DNA of 64,000 nucleotides from Subtercola sp. PAMC28395. Its GTDB lineage: Bacteria > Actinomycetota > Actinomycetes > Actinomycetales > Microbacteriaceae. The notes under the pieces were generated by a model. It did not search any database. It was not told where the DNA came from and worked only from the letters and a program-made list of their open reading frames with translations. Position numbers and translations under genes: made by a program. The stretch spans positions 372,001 through 436,000 of the forward strand of contig NZ_CP076547.1 of NCBI RefSeq assembly GCF_018889995.1, read 5' to 3'. Positions 38,894 to 46,102 of the stretch are shown here, piece after piece (the first letter of the stretch is position 1; every line of letters starts with the position of its first letter).

Positions 38894-39769
38894 CTACTTC
38901 GCTGCGCGGACCTCCTCGGCAGAGAGTTCGACGGCAGCGAAGGCGGTATCGTCGTCGAACGATTTGATGCGCGCCACGTGGAAGATGATCAGCGCGTAGA
39001 CGGCTTTGGCGAGAATGTCAGCGACGGAATAGCCGACCTGCTTGTAGACCCAGGCATCAGACCCCGAGATGTTCAGCAAGGGCAGGAGGTAGGCGATCGG
39101 GTACACGCCCCAGCTCAGCAGGAGGAGAAAGCGGAGTCGGCTCAGAGTCTTCCGCACGCCGGCGGGCTGCTTGTCGAGCGATTTGCCGAGCTGGACGAAC
39201 AGCACGTAGAGGATGTAGATGAACGGGATGGTCGACAGGAGTCCGAACAGGCCGCGAATACCGTTGTCGCCGCTGATCTCACCGGGGTAACCGAGAGCGA
39301 TCATCAACGCTGCTGCGGGCACCAGACGCGCCAGGAGCCGCGACTGCACCGAGCGAGCGAGAGCGAGAACGGCCACGAGCTCCACCAGGAGCAGCGGAAC
39401 GGTGAGGAGCCAGTCGACATACCGGTAGCCCTCATTGAAGCCCTGCCCGACAGCCTGGGTGTAATCGCCCGTGCCGCCGACAGACGTGGTCACGAACGCG
39501 GACTTGAACGAGTCGAAGATGCGGAAGTAGTGATACGCAGCAATGCCACAGACGATGATCGCCACTGTGATGGCCTGCCGATACCGCGGGAGTATCCGGG
39601 GAAGCGAGATCAGAAGGAACACCGCCGTGAAGAGCTGCGATGCAATCACAAGCGAGAGGAAGTTGTACACGGTCTCGTATTGGCCATGCGAGAGGAGGTC
39701 AGGTATCACGGCGTTCTCCATCTGATCGGAATCGGCGAAGCGCCCCGAAAGTGCTTTCTTCTGGGGCAC
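38894..39769 (-). CDS. Light-driven proton-pumping rhodopsin, xanthorhodopsin/Gloeobacter-rhodopsin type
   Basis: A seven-helix retinal protein, 291 residues from GTG 39769, chosen because AAGG lies 8 bases upstream; the frame is open to TTG 39811, and ATG 39721 is an alternative. Key residues (GTG numbering): His80 in AYHYFRI, Arg116, Asp119 (proton acceptor), Thr123 and Glu130 (donor) in RYVDWLLTVPLLLVE, and retinal Lys255 in DILAKAVY with Asp251. Leu127 at the tuning site predicts green absorption. Gly176 (FGLLSTIPF) matches the fenestration glycine that allows a carotenoid antenna. The SWGVYPIAYLLP helix is nearly identical to Gloeobacter rhodopsin. No retinal-forming dioxygenase is in the window. 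Confidence 0.95.
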   Translation of the reverse strand: MPQKKALSGRFADSDQMENAVIPDLLSHGQYETVYNFLSLVIASQLFTAVFLLISLPRILPRYRQAITVAIIVCGIAAYHYFRIFDSFKSAFVTTSVGGTGDYTQAVGQGFNEGYRYVDWLLTVPLLLVELVAVLALARSVQSRLLARLVPAAALMIALGYPGEISGDNGIRGLFGLLSTIPFIYILYVLFVQLGKSLDKQPAGVRKTLSRLRFLLLLSWGVYPIAYLLPLLNISGSDAWVYKQVGYSVADILAKAVYALIIFHVARIKSFDDDTAFAAVELSAEEVRAAK

Positions 39770-39787
39770 ACCAGATACCTTACAAGC

Positions 39788-39804
39788 TAAGTAACTTATT
39801 AAGT
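39788..39804. promoter_or_regulatory. Nested palindromes in rhodopsin-MarR intergenic region (candidate operator)
   Basis: TAAGT-A-ACTTA (39788-39798) and ACTTA-T-TAAGT (39794-39804) overlap by one arm. They lie 19 bp upstream of the rhodopsin GTG in a markedly AT-rich stretch, next to TTGACT-like promoter sequence. A MarR dimer site is the obvious candidate, with the divergent marR gene starting at 39908. Confidence 0.55.
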
Positions 39805-39907
39805 CAATCAATTTGTGAGCATTCTGAAGGACGATCTGTAGAATGAGGCGATCAGAACAGACGAAGTGACGGGCTTGCTCGCAGCCTCAGCCAGCCGGAG
39901 GTGAAAT

Positions 39908-40363
39908 GTGCGTGAAGAGCAGGCCCCCCATACGCTGAGCGGGTTCCCGAAAGCTGCGACAGACTTCGTGAGTGCGCTGGAGGCCAACCGGCTGCGCATC
40001 GCCCGGGATGCCGGCGTCTCGGCCACCGAGTTGCGTGCGCTGTTCAGGATCGCCCAGGCCGTGAGCCTGACCCCGAAAGACCTTGCTTCGCACCTGGGTA
40101 TGACAACGGGTGCCGTGACGGCGATTTCACGACGCCTGGTCGATCTCGGGCTCGTGCACCGGGTCGATCATCCGGATGACCGGCGGAGCCTCTACCTCGA
40201 ACTCTCAGCTTCGGGTCACGACCTGATGACACAGATCCATCGGAGCTTCAACGAGATGCTCGCAGCTTCAGCCGGACACCTCGACTCTGAACAGCTCAGC
40301 GACTTCACTGCCGCCTTGGAGTCGGTCACCGCCGAGATCCGATCCCGGTTGAGCTCGCTCTGA
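39908..40363 (+). CDS. MarR family transcriptional regulator
   Basis: A 151-residue protein with the MarR winged helix: ATELRALFRIAQ, LTPKDLASHLGMTTGAVTAI and RLVDLGLVHRVDHPDDRRS (wing). The start is GTG 39908 behind GGAGG. It is divergent from the rhodopsin gene with 138 bp between the starts, so it is the leading candidate for controlling rhodopsin expression. The ligand is unknown. Confidence 0.92.
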   Translation: MREEQAPHTLSGFPKAATDFVSALEANRLRIARDAGVSATELRALFRIAQAVSLTPKDLASHLGMTTGAVTAISRRLVDLGLVHRVDHPDDRRSLYLELSASGHDLMTQIHRSFNEMLAASAGHLDSEQLSDFTAALESVTAEIRSRLSSL

Positions 40364-40388
40364 ATCGGTAACCCAGAGGTGAGCACGA

Positions 40389-40411
40389 GGCTGCGGCCCT
40401 GTTGCGCAGCC
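40389..40411. terminator. Hairpin between marR and tetR genes
   Basis: GGCTGCG (40389-40395) pairs with CGCAGCC (40405-40411) around a 9-base loop, between the convergent marR (+) and tetR (-) genes. No T-run is present. Confidence 0.5.
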
Positions 40412-40459
40412 CTCCCCCCGCGCGACGAGCACCCGCATCAGCCGCGCGAATCGCACCCG

Positions 40460-41023
40460 TCAGTGTTGGCCTCGAGCCAGCCACGCATCGACCGTGTCGG
40501 CAATGAGATAGTCGCTCACCGGCTGACGCCCGATGAGGAGCTGCGTGATCACGGGGCCTGCGACCTGCAGGTAATCGGTGGGATCGAGTGTCACAGGCGT
40601 CTGTTCGAGAAGCAGATTCAAGGCCGCGCGACGGTCGGCGAAGATCCGCGAGAGCGCGTCGGAAGCATCGGGATCCTGACCGGCCTGGGCAGCGATGGTC
40701 AACAGGGCCGCGGCCGTTGCCGTGTCGCTGAGGCCGGCCCGCAGGCTGGTGAGGAATTCGATCATGACCTGCCGGGCATCCGGGCCAGCGCTCGGGTACC
40801 CGACATCGGGGCCTGTGAGGATCACATCGGCGAGAAGTGCCTCCCTCTGGTGCCAGTGCCGGTACAGGGTCTGCCGGGTCAGTCCACTGCGGTCACTGAG
40901 CGAGGTGTACGTCAGCGCAGCGGGCCCACCGTCGAGGAGAATTTCACGGGCCACTGCGAGCGCATTCGCCCGGGTGCGCTGCACCCGCGGGTTGACCCGG
41001 GTGCCCGCGCTTTCAGTGCTCAC
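40460..41023 (-). CDS. TetR family transcriptional regulator
   Basis: A 187-residue repressor from GTG 41023 with an N-terminal HTH (ALTYTSLSDRSGLTRQTLYR, then HWHQREALLADV). The C-terminal domain is short and Ala/Leu-rich. It is divergent from the TMEM175 gene, and a perfect inverted repeat lies between the two, so it most likely represses both itself and that operon. Confidence 0.9.
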   Translation of the reverse strand: MSTESAGTRVNPRVQRTRANALAVAREILLDGGPAALTYTSLSDRSGLTRQTLYRHWHQREALLADVILTGPDVGYPSAGPDARQVMIEFLTSLRAGLSDTATAAALLTIAAQAGQDPDASDALSRIFADRRAALNLLLEQTPVTLDPTDYLQVAGPVITQLLIGRQPVSDYLIADTVDAWLARGQH

Positions 41024-41044
41024 GAGTCCATACTCTCACTTGTG

Positions 41045-41065
41045 AATCATACGCTTCGTATGATT
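41045..41065. promoter_or_regulatory. TetR operator, perfect 9-bp inverted repeat
   Basis: AATCATACG-CTT-CGTATGATT is a perfect palindrome with a 3-base centre. It contains a -10-like TATGAT on each strand, so a bound repressor would block both divergent promoters. Confidence 0.8.
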
Positions 41066-41076
41066 GACTCTTGCGA

Positions 41077-41724
41077 GTGACCGAATCCCGTCAAACCGAG
41101 TCCGCGCCTCCCATCGGGTCTGTGTCGACCAGCCGTGTCGAAGCGTTCAGCGACGGGGTGTTCGCCATCGCAACCACCCTGCTCATTCTCGAGATCACCG
41201 TGCCTCGTGTCGGTGAAGAGGGAGACCTGTTCGCCGCACTGTTCGCCCTGTGGCCCTCGTATGTCTCGTACCTCGTGAGCTTTCTCACCATCGGTGTGAT
41301 GTGGATCAATCACCATTTCTTGATCGGCCTCTTCGCGCGCGTGGATCGGCCACTGCTTTTTCTGAACCTCGGCCTACTCGCGGTTGTCGCGTTCATCCCG
41401 TTCCCCACGGGCGTGCTCGCCGAGTACCTGGTCGACGGCACGACTGCTCAGCTCTACGCTGCTACCGCTCTCTACGGCGTCACGATGGTGCTGCTGACGA
41501 CGATGTTCCTGCTGCTCTGGCTGCACGTGCGCCGGTCTGGTTCGATCCTCAAGAGCGCTGAAGCGGCACACCCGGTGGCGAAGCGGGCGATCGTCTTCTG
41601 CGTGATTGCCGCTGCCGCCTACCTCGCAGCGATCGGAATTGCAGCAGTTGTGCCTGTTGTCTCGCTCGTTCTGTTCACCGCCGTCGCCGCGCTCTTCGCC
41701 GTCGGACGTCTCGCGCGTTCGTGA
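41077..41724 (+). CDS. TMEM175-family integral membrane protein (putative K+ channel)
   Basis: A 215-residue protein with six helices and the TMEM175 signature RVEAFSDGVFAIATTLLILE in helix 1 (FSD motif), followed by INHHFLIGLFARVDRPLLFLN. Bacterial TMEM175 proteins form tetrameric potassium-permeable channels. GTG 41077 is preferred because it lies 12 bases after a TATGAT -10 box, giving an almost leaderless message; TTG 41071 is also in frame. It overlaps the SRAP-like gene by 4 bp. Confidence 0.88.
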   Translation: MTESRQTESAPPIGSVSTSRVEAFSDGVFAIATTLLILEITVPRVGEEGDLFAALFALWPSYVSYLVSFLTIGVMWINHHFLIGLFARVDRPLLFLNLGLLAVVAFIPFPTGVLAEYLVDGTTAQLYAATALYGVTMVLLTTMFLLLWLHVRRSGSILKSAEAAHPVAKRAIVFCVIAAAAYLAAIGIAAVVPVVSLVLFTAVAALFAVGRLARS

Positions 41725-42464
41725 CCGCACGGCAGCTGGATGACCGGCACGAACTCGATTCTGACGCCCGACCCTGGGCTGGCCGACCGAGGCCGCTTCG
41801 GTTCGCTCTGTCGGCTTCGTCTTCAGACATCGAGACGTTCATCCGCGGATCACTGGGCCACCCCGGGCCCTGGAGGCCCTCCTACGTCTTCGACCATGGG
41901 GCCACCGTGCTGATTGCCCGAGCTTCGGCCGGGGCACTGGGATCGCAGGAACTCGTTCCTGCGAGTTGGGGCTACCTGCCCCTGTGGAACAACGGCGAGC
42001 TCGCACCTGTCACGAGCGTGGGCATCGAGCGGATCGGCATGAACGGGTTGTTCCGCGACACGCTTCGAGACCGGCGATGCCTGATTCCGTTGACGGGCTA
42101 CTTCGACTGGAAGGACGAACCGGGGGCATCGGAGCCGTTCTTCGTCTCGGGGAATGCGCCGATGATGGCTTCGCTGGGCGTCTACAACGTCTCGGCAGCA
42201 AAACCACGAGAACGCCTTTCCGTGGCATTCATCACGAGAGACGAAACGGTCGACGCTCGTCGACGCACGGCTCCGATGATTCTCGGCCGGGGCGATTGGA
42301 GTGCCTGGCTCGATCCGGGAGCCGATGCCCGGAGCCCCTCCTTTCTGCAGGAACTGAAGCGCCGCGCGATCGAGAAAGCAGAGAAGCTCACCATGCATCG
42401 CGTCTCCGATCGCATCAACCTGGTGAATCCGCGCAATTCAGCGAGCCTCATCGCGCCGAGATGA
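41721..42464 (+). CDS. SRAP (YedK/HMCES) family protein lacking the catalytic residues
   Basis: A 247-residue protein with the SRAP fold: RFALSASSSDIETFIR, LVPASWGYLPLW, RDTLRDRRCLIPLTGYFDWK and VSDRINLVNPR. Active family members start Met-Cys-Gly-Arg-Phe, and Cys2 forms the crosslink to abasic DNA. Here the segment reads RPLRF after a 26-residue extension, so Cys2 is absent; the usual NARAE segment reads TSVGIER, the Glu of GFYEW is Asp, and the HxRMP motif is RRTAP. It is probably not a crosslinking enzyme. It is translationally coupled to the TMEM175 gene. Confidence 0.85.
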   Translation: MTARQLDDRHELDSDARPWAGRPRPLRFALSASSSDIETFIRGSLGHPGPWRPSYVFDHGATVLIARASAGALGSQELVPASWGYLPLWNNGELAPVTSVGIERIGMNGLFRDTLRDRRCLIPLTGYFDWKDEPGASEPFFVSGNAPMMASLGVYNVSAAKPRERLSVAFITRDETVDARRRTAPMILGRGDWSAWLDPGADARSPSFLQELKRRAIEKAEKLTMHRVSDRINLVNPRNSASLIAPR

Positions 42465-42662
42465 CGTCGGTTCGCGTCGCGCACGATCGGCGAGATCAAG
42501 CCAGATTTTGACGAAATCGCCCCTCGGCGATATAACTGATTAGGGGAAGGCAAGTACCTCGAAAATCAAGCCCTCCTCTCAAGCACAATGCTGGACTATC
42601 GTTGGATCTCGGGTGGAATCGGTTCTACCCGCGCCCCGCAGCCAGAAGGGATTCACAGAACC

Positions 42663-43040
42663 GTGTCTACACATGATGTGACAGCTCCGCAGAAACACGA
42701 ACTGATGTCTGCCGAACAGAACGTGCAGCGCATCATGCGCACCGGAACGGTCTGGTTCGCTGCGGCTGTCGGGTCTGTCGCCGTTGTACTCGGCCTTCTT
42801 CTTTCGTCTGGCTGGCGCCCGGCCGTGCTCACCGGCGGGGTCAAACTTCTCTGGTGGGTCGGTTCGAGTCTGGTCACGGTGAGTATCGGCCTGATCGGAT
42901 GGTCGGGGTGCCCGATTCTCGAAGTCGACGTTCCCACGGCTGACAAGAACAAGACCCGCACCATGCAACTCGGCACGATGCTCTTCATCGTCGGCAGCGC
43001 TGCCGCGCTCTTCGCGGTTCTGCTCGGACCAGCGGGCTGA
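42663..43040 (+). CDS. Membrane protein of unknown function (about 125 aa)
   Basis: Three hydrophobic helices (about residues 30-50, 60-80 and 100-120 from GTG 42663) with short polar connections. No family was recognised. The frame is open upstream to ATG 42588, and the ribosome site is unclear. It stands alone between the SRAP gene and the convergent DUF4436 gene. The 198 bp upstream hold an AT-rich promoter-like stretch (GATATAACTGATT). Confidence 0.6.
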   Translation: MSTHDVTAPQKHELMSAEQNVQRIMRTGTVWFAAAVGSVAVVLGLLLSSGWRPAVLTGGVKLLWWVGSSLVTVSIGLIGWSGCPILEVDVPTADKNKTRTMQLGTMLFIVGSAAALFAVLLGPAG

Positions 43041-43097
43041 CGTTCAACGCGCTCTGGCCCACGACGGCCGAGTTCGCCTGCTGCCTCGTCGCCGCCG

Positions 43098-44048
43098 TCA
43101 GGCTCGGCTCGTGGTCGGGCTCCCCCACTTCACCCACGCTGCAACGTAGATCGCCAACCCGGCGATCAGGCCCACGATCACCCACAGCACGATCAAGAAA
43201 TCGATCCACGAACCGATCGGCGGCGAACCCGGTAGAAAGGTTCGCAGCGGAATCGTTGCGAAGAGCATCGCGCCCATCCAACTCATGAACGACGCCTCGA
43301 CCTTACGCCGCCCGCGATAGACCGTGATCGCCACGAAGAGTACAAGCACCGGCATCGCGACCATGAGCCCCAGCAGCACGATGCCGAACGCGACAGTGCT
43401 CGCGGAGCGGGTGGCTGAAACGGAGATGACGGGCAGGTCTTCCGTCTCGCCGGCCACCGTCACATTCACTGTGTCGGTCGGTGTCTCCCGACCCGCCAGG
43501 CTCCACCCCGGCATGTCTCCGGTGAGGTAGACCTTCGTGGGAACCGGTGTCGCAACCCCATCAACCGTCGTGTACGCAATGACCACCAGATTCTGCTGGC
43601 GATAGGAGTCGAATGGCCATTTCTCGACCTCACCCGGCGTGAGCAGGGTCACGGTCTTGGTGCCGGGAATCGAGTCCTTCGCAAAATCGATCGATTGGTT
43701 GCCTTCGACTGGTGAAATGATCACACTGACCTGTTCCGGGAGGAACGCGGAATCGACGGGCTGGATCTGGTCGGATGTCACGAGCTTGAGTTGCATGGTG
43801 ATGCTCTCGCCGACAGGGTTGACGGCCTGCGGAGTGAGCAAGACGGTCACCCCTCCGACCGGAGCCGTGGAGTCCTTCTCGCCCACCGAGACCACTCGTC
43901 CGCTCGAGGCATAGAGCAACACGACGCCGACATACACGAGTGCCGCAAGTGCGACCGCGCCGACGAGAATCCAGCGCCTGCGGGATGCCCGGCGAGCGCG
44001 CGGCGCAGGCGTGACTCCCGTCGGGGTCGGCGTTTCGTGCGTTGTCAC
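43098..44048 (-). CDS. DUF4436 family membrane protein
   Basis: A 316-residue protein with an Arg/Pro-rich cytoplasmic N-terminus, one helix (about residues 26-48), a large extracytoplasmic beta-rich domain (EVEKWPFDSYRQQNLVV is characteristic) and three C-terminal helices. This matches the actinobacterial DUF4436 family, whose function is unknown. It is convergent with the small membrane protein gene at 42663. Confidence 0.85.
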   Translation of the reverse strand: MTTHETPTPTGVTPAPRARRASRRRWILVGAVALAALVYVGVVLLYASSGRVVSVGEKDSTAPVGGVTVLLTPQAVNPVGESITMQLKLVTSDQIQPVDSAFLPEQVSVIISPVEGNQSIDFAKDSIPGTKTVTLLTPGEVEKWPFDSYRQQNLVVIAYTTVDGVATPVPTKVYLTGDMPGWSLAGRETPTDTVNVTVAGETEDLPVISVSATRSASTVAFGIVLLGLMVAMPVLVLFVAITVYRGRRKVEASFMSWMGAMLFATIPLRTFLPGSPPIGSWIDFLIVLWVIVGLIAGLAIYVAAWVKWGSPTTSRA

Positions 44049-44127
44049 AAGGCGAGCCTATCGAGCGGGCTGCTGCCGGGCATCCATTCGCCTCGGCAGC
44101 ATGGCGCGAACGCTGTGGCGCCGCGAC

Positions 44128-45051
44128 TCAGACGGCCGCCCGCGCCGCGGAGCGCACGATGAATTCAGCTGCGGCACTGTTCGCCTCGGCCACGGCATCA
44201 ACCGCGTCACCGCCGCGGAAGTACGAAAACGACAGCGCGGCGCTGAAGACGTCGCCCGCTCCGATGGCCTGGCCCACCGTATCGATGGGGTGCGCAGCGA
44301 CATGGGTGGGCATGCCCGCGCAGAAGACAGTCGCCCCTGCACTGTTCTGGGTGACGACGAATCGCACTTGGGGATAGAGACCAGACCAGTTCCTGGCAAC
44401 GACAAGCGCATCGGAGATGTCTTCGTCGGAGAAGACGACGAGGTCGAACTGCGGCAGGATGTCGGCATGCTCGATGAATGCACGCTTGACCACAACCGAC
44501 TCATCGGTCACGTCGCGAAGATAACCCTGTGCGATCAGAATCGTGACGGCGTGCGATGGTGCGGCAGCCGTCACCTGGCGAATGTAGTCCGCAGTCAGGG
44601 TGGGCAGGAGTGGAGCGACCACCAGAATGTCGGTTGACGCGAGACGATCCGCGACCACGTCATTCAGGGGCACCGATTTCGCAGTCTCCGAGAGATAACA
44701 CTCCTGTCGCCGCAGGCCACCCTCGATGATGTTGCGGTAGAGCATCGTTCTTCCCGGCTGCGGCGGGTTCAGAAAATGAAGGCCAGCTCCCAGACCGAGA
44801 AAATCGTCTGAGTACGGGGCGAGAACGTACACATCGTCGACGCCGTTCCTGCTGAACTGGGGCGCCATGTAGACGGCCGGCGAGCCAGCCGAACTCCCCG
44901 TGTCGCCAGCGTCGACCGTCGCACTGGTGCCGGCACCATTGTCGATTCGGTGCTCGTCGGTCAGGTCTTCGACGGTGCGGTTCTGGTCGATACACACGTG
45001 ACCCACGATCGTCACGCTCGGCGAGAGTTGTGAGTGCAGGGCAGTATCCAT
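44128..45051 (-). CDS. PfkB-family (ribokinase-like) kinase
   Basis: A 307-residue protein with PfkB landmarks: an N-terminal VGHVCIDQNR strand and the C-terminal signature VGQAIGAGDVFSAAL, which holds the catalytic Asp and anion hole. The N-terminal sugar-site glycines are atypical (SSAGSPAVYMAPQF), and a 30-residue polar insertion follows strand 1. The substrate may therefore not be a common sugar. It lies alone, with the VOC gene 54 bp upstream on the same strand. Confidence 0.75.
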   Translation of the reverse strand: MDTALHSQLSPSVTIVGHVCIDQNRTVEDLTDEHRIDNGAGTSATVDAGDTGSSAGSPAVYMAPQFSRNGVDDVYVLAPYSDDFLGLGAGLHFLNPPQPGRTMLYRNIIEGGLRRQECYLSETAKSVPLNDVVADRLASTDILVVAPLLPTLTADYIRQVTAAAPSHAVTILIAQGYLRDVTDESVVVKRAFIEHADILPQFDLVVFSDEDISDALVVARNWSGLYPQVRFVVTQNSAGATVFCAGMPTHVAAHPIDTVGQAIGAGDVFSAALSFSYFRGGDAVDAVAEANSAAAEFIVRSAARAAV

Positions 45052-45105
45052 GTCAAGAGGGCCAACTCGAGACCCGCTTCGCGTATTCCGCCGTGGGTGC
45101 GCGCC

Positions 45106-45510
45106 CTACACGGCCTGGTTGATACGAACAGTGTTACCCGACGGGTCGCGGAAGGCACAGTCGCGTGGGCCCCACGGCTGGTCGATCGGCTCCTGCAGCA
45201 CCTCGGCTCCCGAGGCCCGAACCCGCTCGAAGGTCGCATCGAGGTCATCGGTACTGAAGACCATGATGGGCAGGACGCCCTTCGTCAACAACTCCTGAAG
45301 GGCGTCGCCGTCGGCCTGCGAGCGACCGGCGTGGGGCTCCGAGAGCACGATCTCGAGCCCGGGCTGCGCATCGCTGCCGAGCGTGAGCCAGCGGTAGCCA
45401 CCATTGGCGACGTCGTTGCGCACCGCCAGACCCAGCGCGTCGCGGTAGAAGCCCAGTGACTCATCGACGTCATTGACTGTGATCTGGGAGTATCTGAGTG
45501 AAATCGTCAT
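45106..45510 (-). CDS. VOC superfamily (glyoxalase/bleomycin-resistance-like) protein
   Basis: A 134-residue protein from ATG 45510: SLRYSQITVNDVDESLGFYR, RWLTLGSD, then FRDPSGNTVRINQ at the end. It is two beta-alpha-beta-beta-beta repeats of the VOC fold, and the metal-ligand pattern is incomplete by eye. It lies 10 bp after the AraC gene on the same strand, so the two form an operon. Substrate unknown. Confidence 0.88.
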   Translation of the reverse strand: MTISLRYSQITVNDVDESLGFYRDALGLAVRNDVANGGYRWLTLGSDAQPGLEIVLSEPHAGRSQADGDALQELLTKGVLPIMVFSTDDLDATFERVRASGAEVLQEPIDQPWGPRDCAFRDPSGNTVRINQAV

Positions 45511-45520
45511 GTCAGCAACG

Positions 45521-45976
45521 CTAGACGGATGCCCGCGCCGCTGCTTCTCGAATCCTGCTCGCCTGCGGTGCACCGCTTGCCCGCCGTCGCGGACGAGTCT
45601 GTTCTTGCGCGATCCTGGTCGGCATAACGATCACGGCAGGGTGCTCGCGTGCCCGATACACGCTCGGAGGTTCGCCGACCAACTCGGTGAACCGCGTGCT
45701 GAACGACCCGAGCGAGGTCGAGCCGACGGCCATGCACGCGTCGGTCACACTCATGCCGGCCCTCAGCAACGCCATCGACCGCTCGATGCGACGGGTCATG
45801 AGGTAGCCGTACGGAGTCTCGCCGTAGGCCGCGCGGAACAACCGCGAGAAGTGCGCGGGCGACATCATGGCGCGCGCAGCCATGGTCGGTACGTCAAGCG
45901 CCTTCGCGAAGTCGCGGTCGATGAGGTCGCGCGCCCGGCGCAGGTGCGCGAGGTTGGCAAGCTCTGCGGGCGTCAT
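45521..45976 (-). CDS. AraC family transcriptional regulator (DNA-binding domain only)
   Basis: A 151-residue protein from ATG 45976 with the two AraC helix-turn-helix motifs: MAARAMMSPAHFSRLFRAAY and ACMAVGSTSLGSFSTRFTEL, followed by a basic tail. There is no sensor domain, as in small single-domain members such as SoxS or MarA. It is coupled to the VOC gene, which may be its target or effector partner. Confidence 0.88.
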   Translation of the reverse strand: MTPAELANLAHLRRARDLIDRDFAKALDVPTMAARAMMSPAHFSRLFRAAYGETPYGYLMTRRIERSMALLRAGMSVTDACMAVGSTSLGSFSTRFTELVGEPPSVYRAREHPAVIVMPTRIAQEQTRPRRRASGAPQASRIREAAARASV

Positions 45977-46102
45977 GCGACGACAGTACCCCACAGTTCG
46001 GCCGCAGGGGGCCGCATATACAGAGATGCCCCGAGTGAATCTCTTCCGTGAAGAAGGATCCGCTCGGGGCACCTTCCCGTTCCCCAGGGAACGAGTCTCG
46101 GG

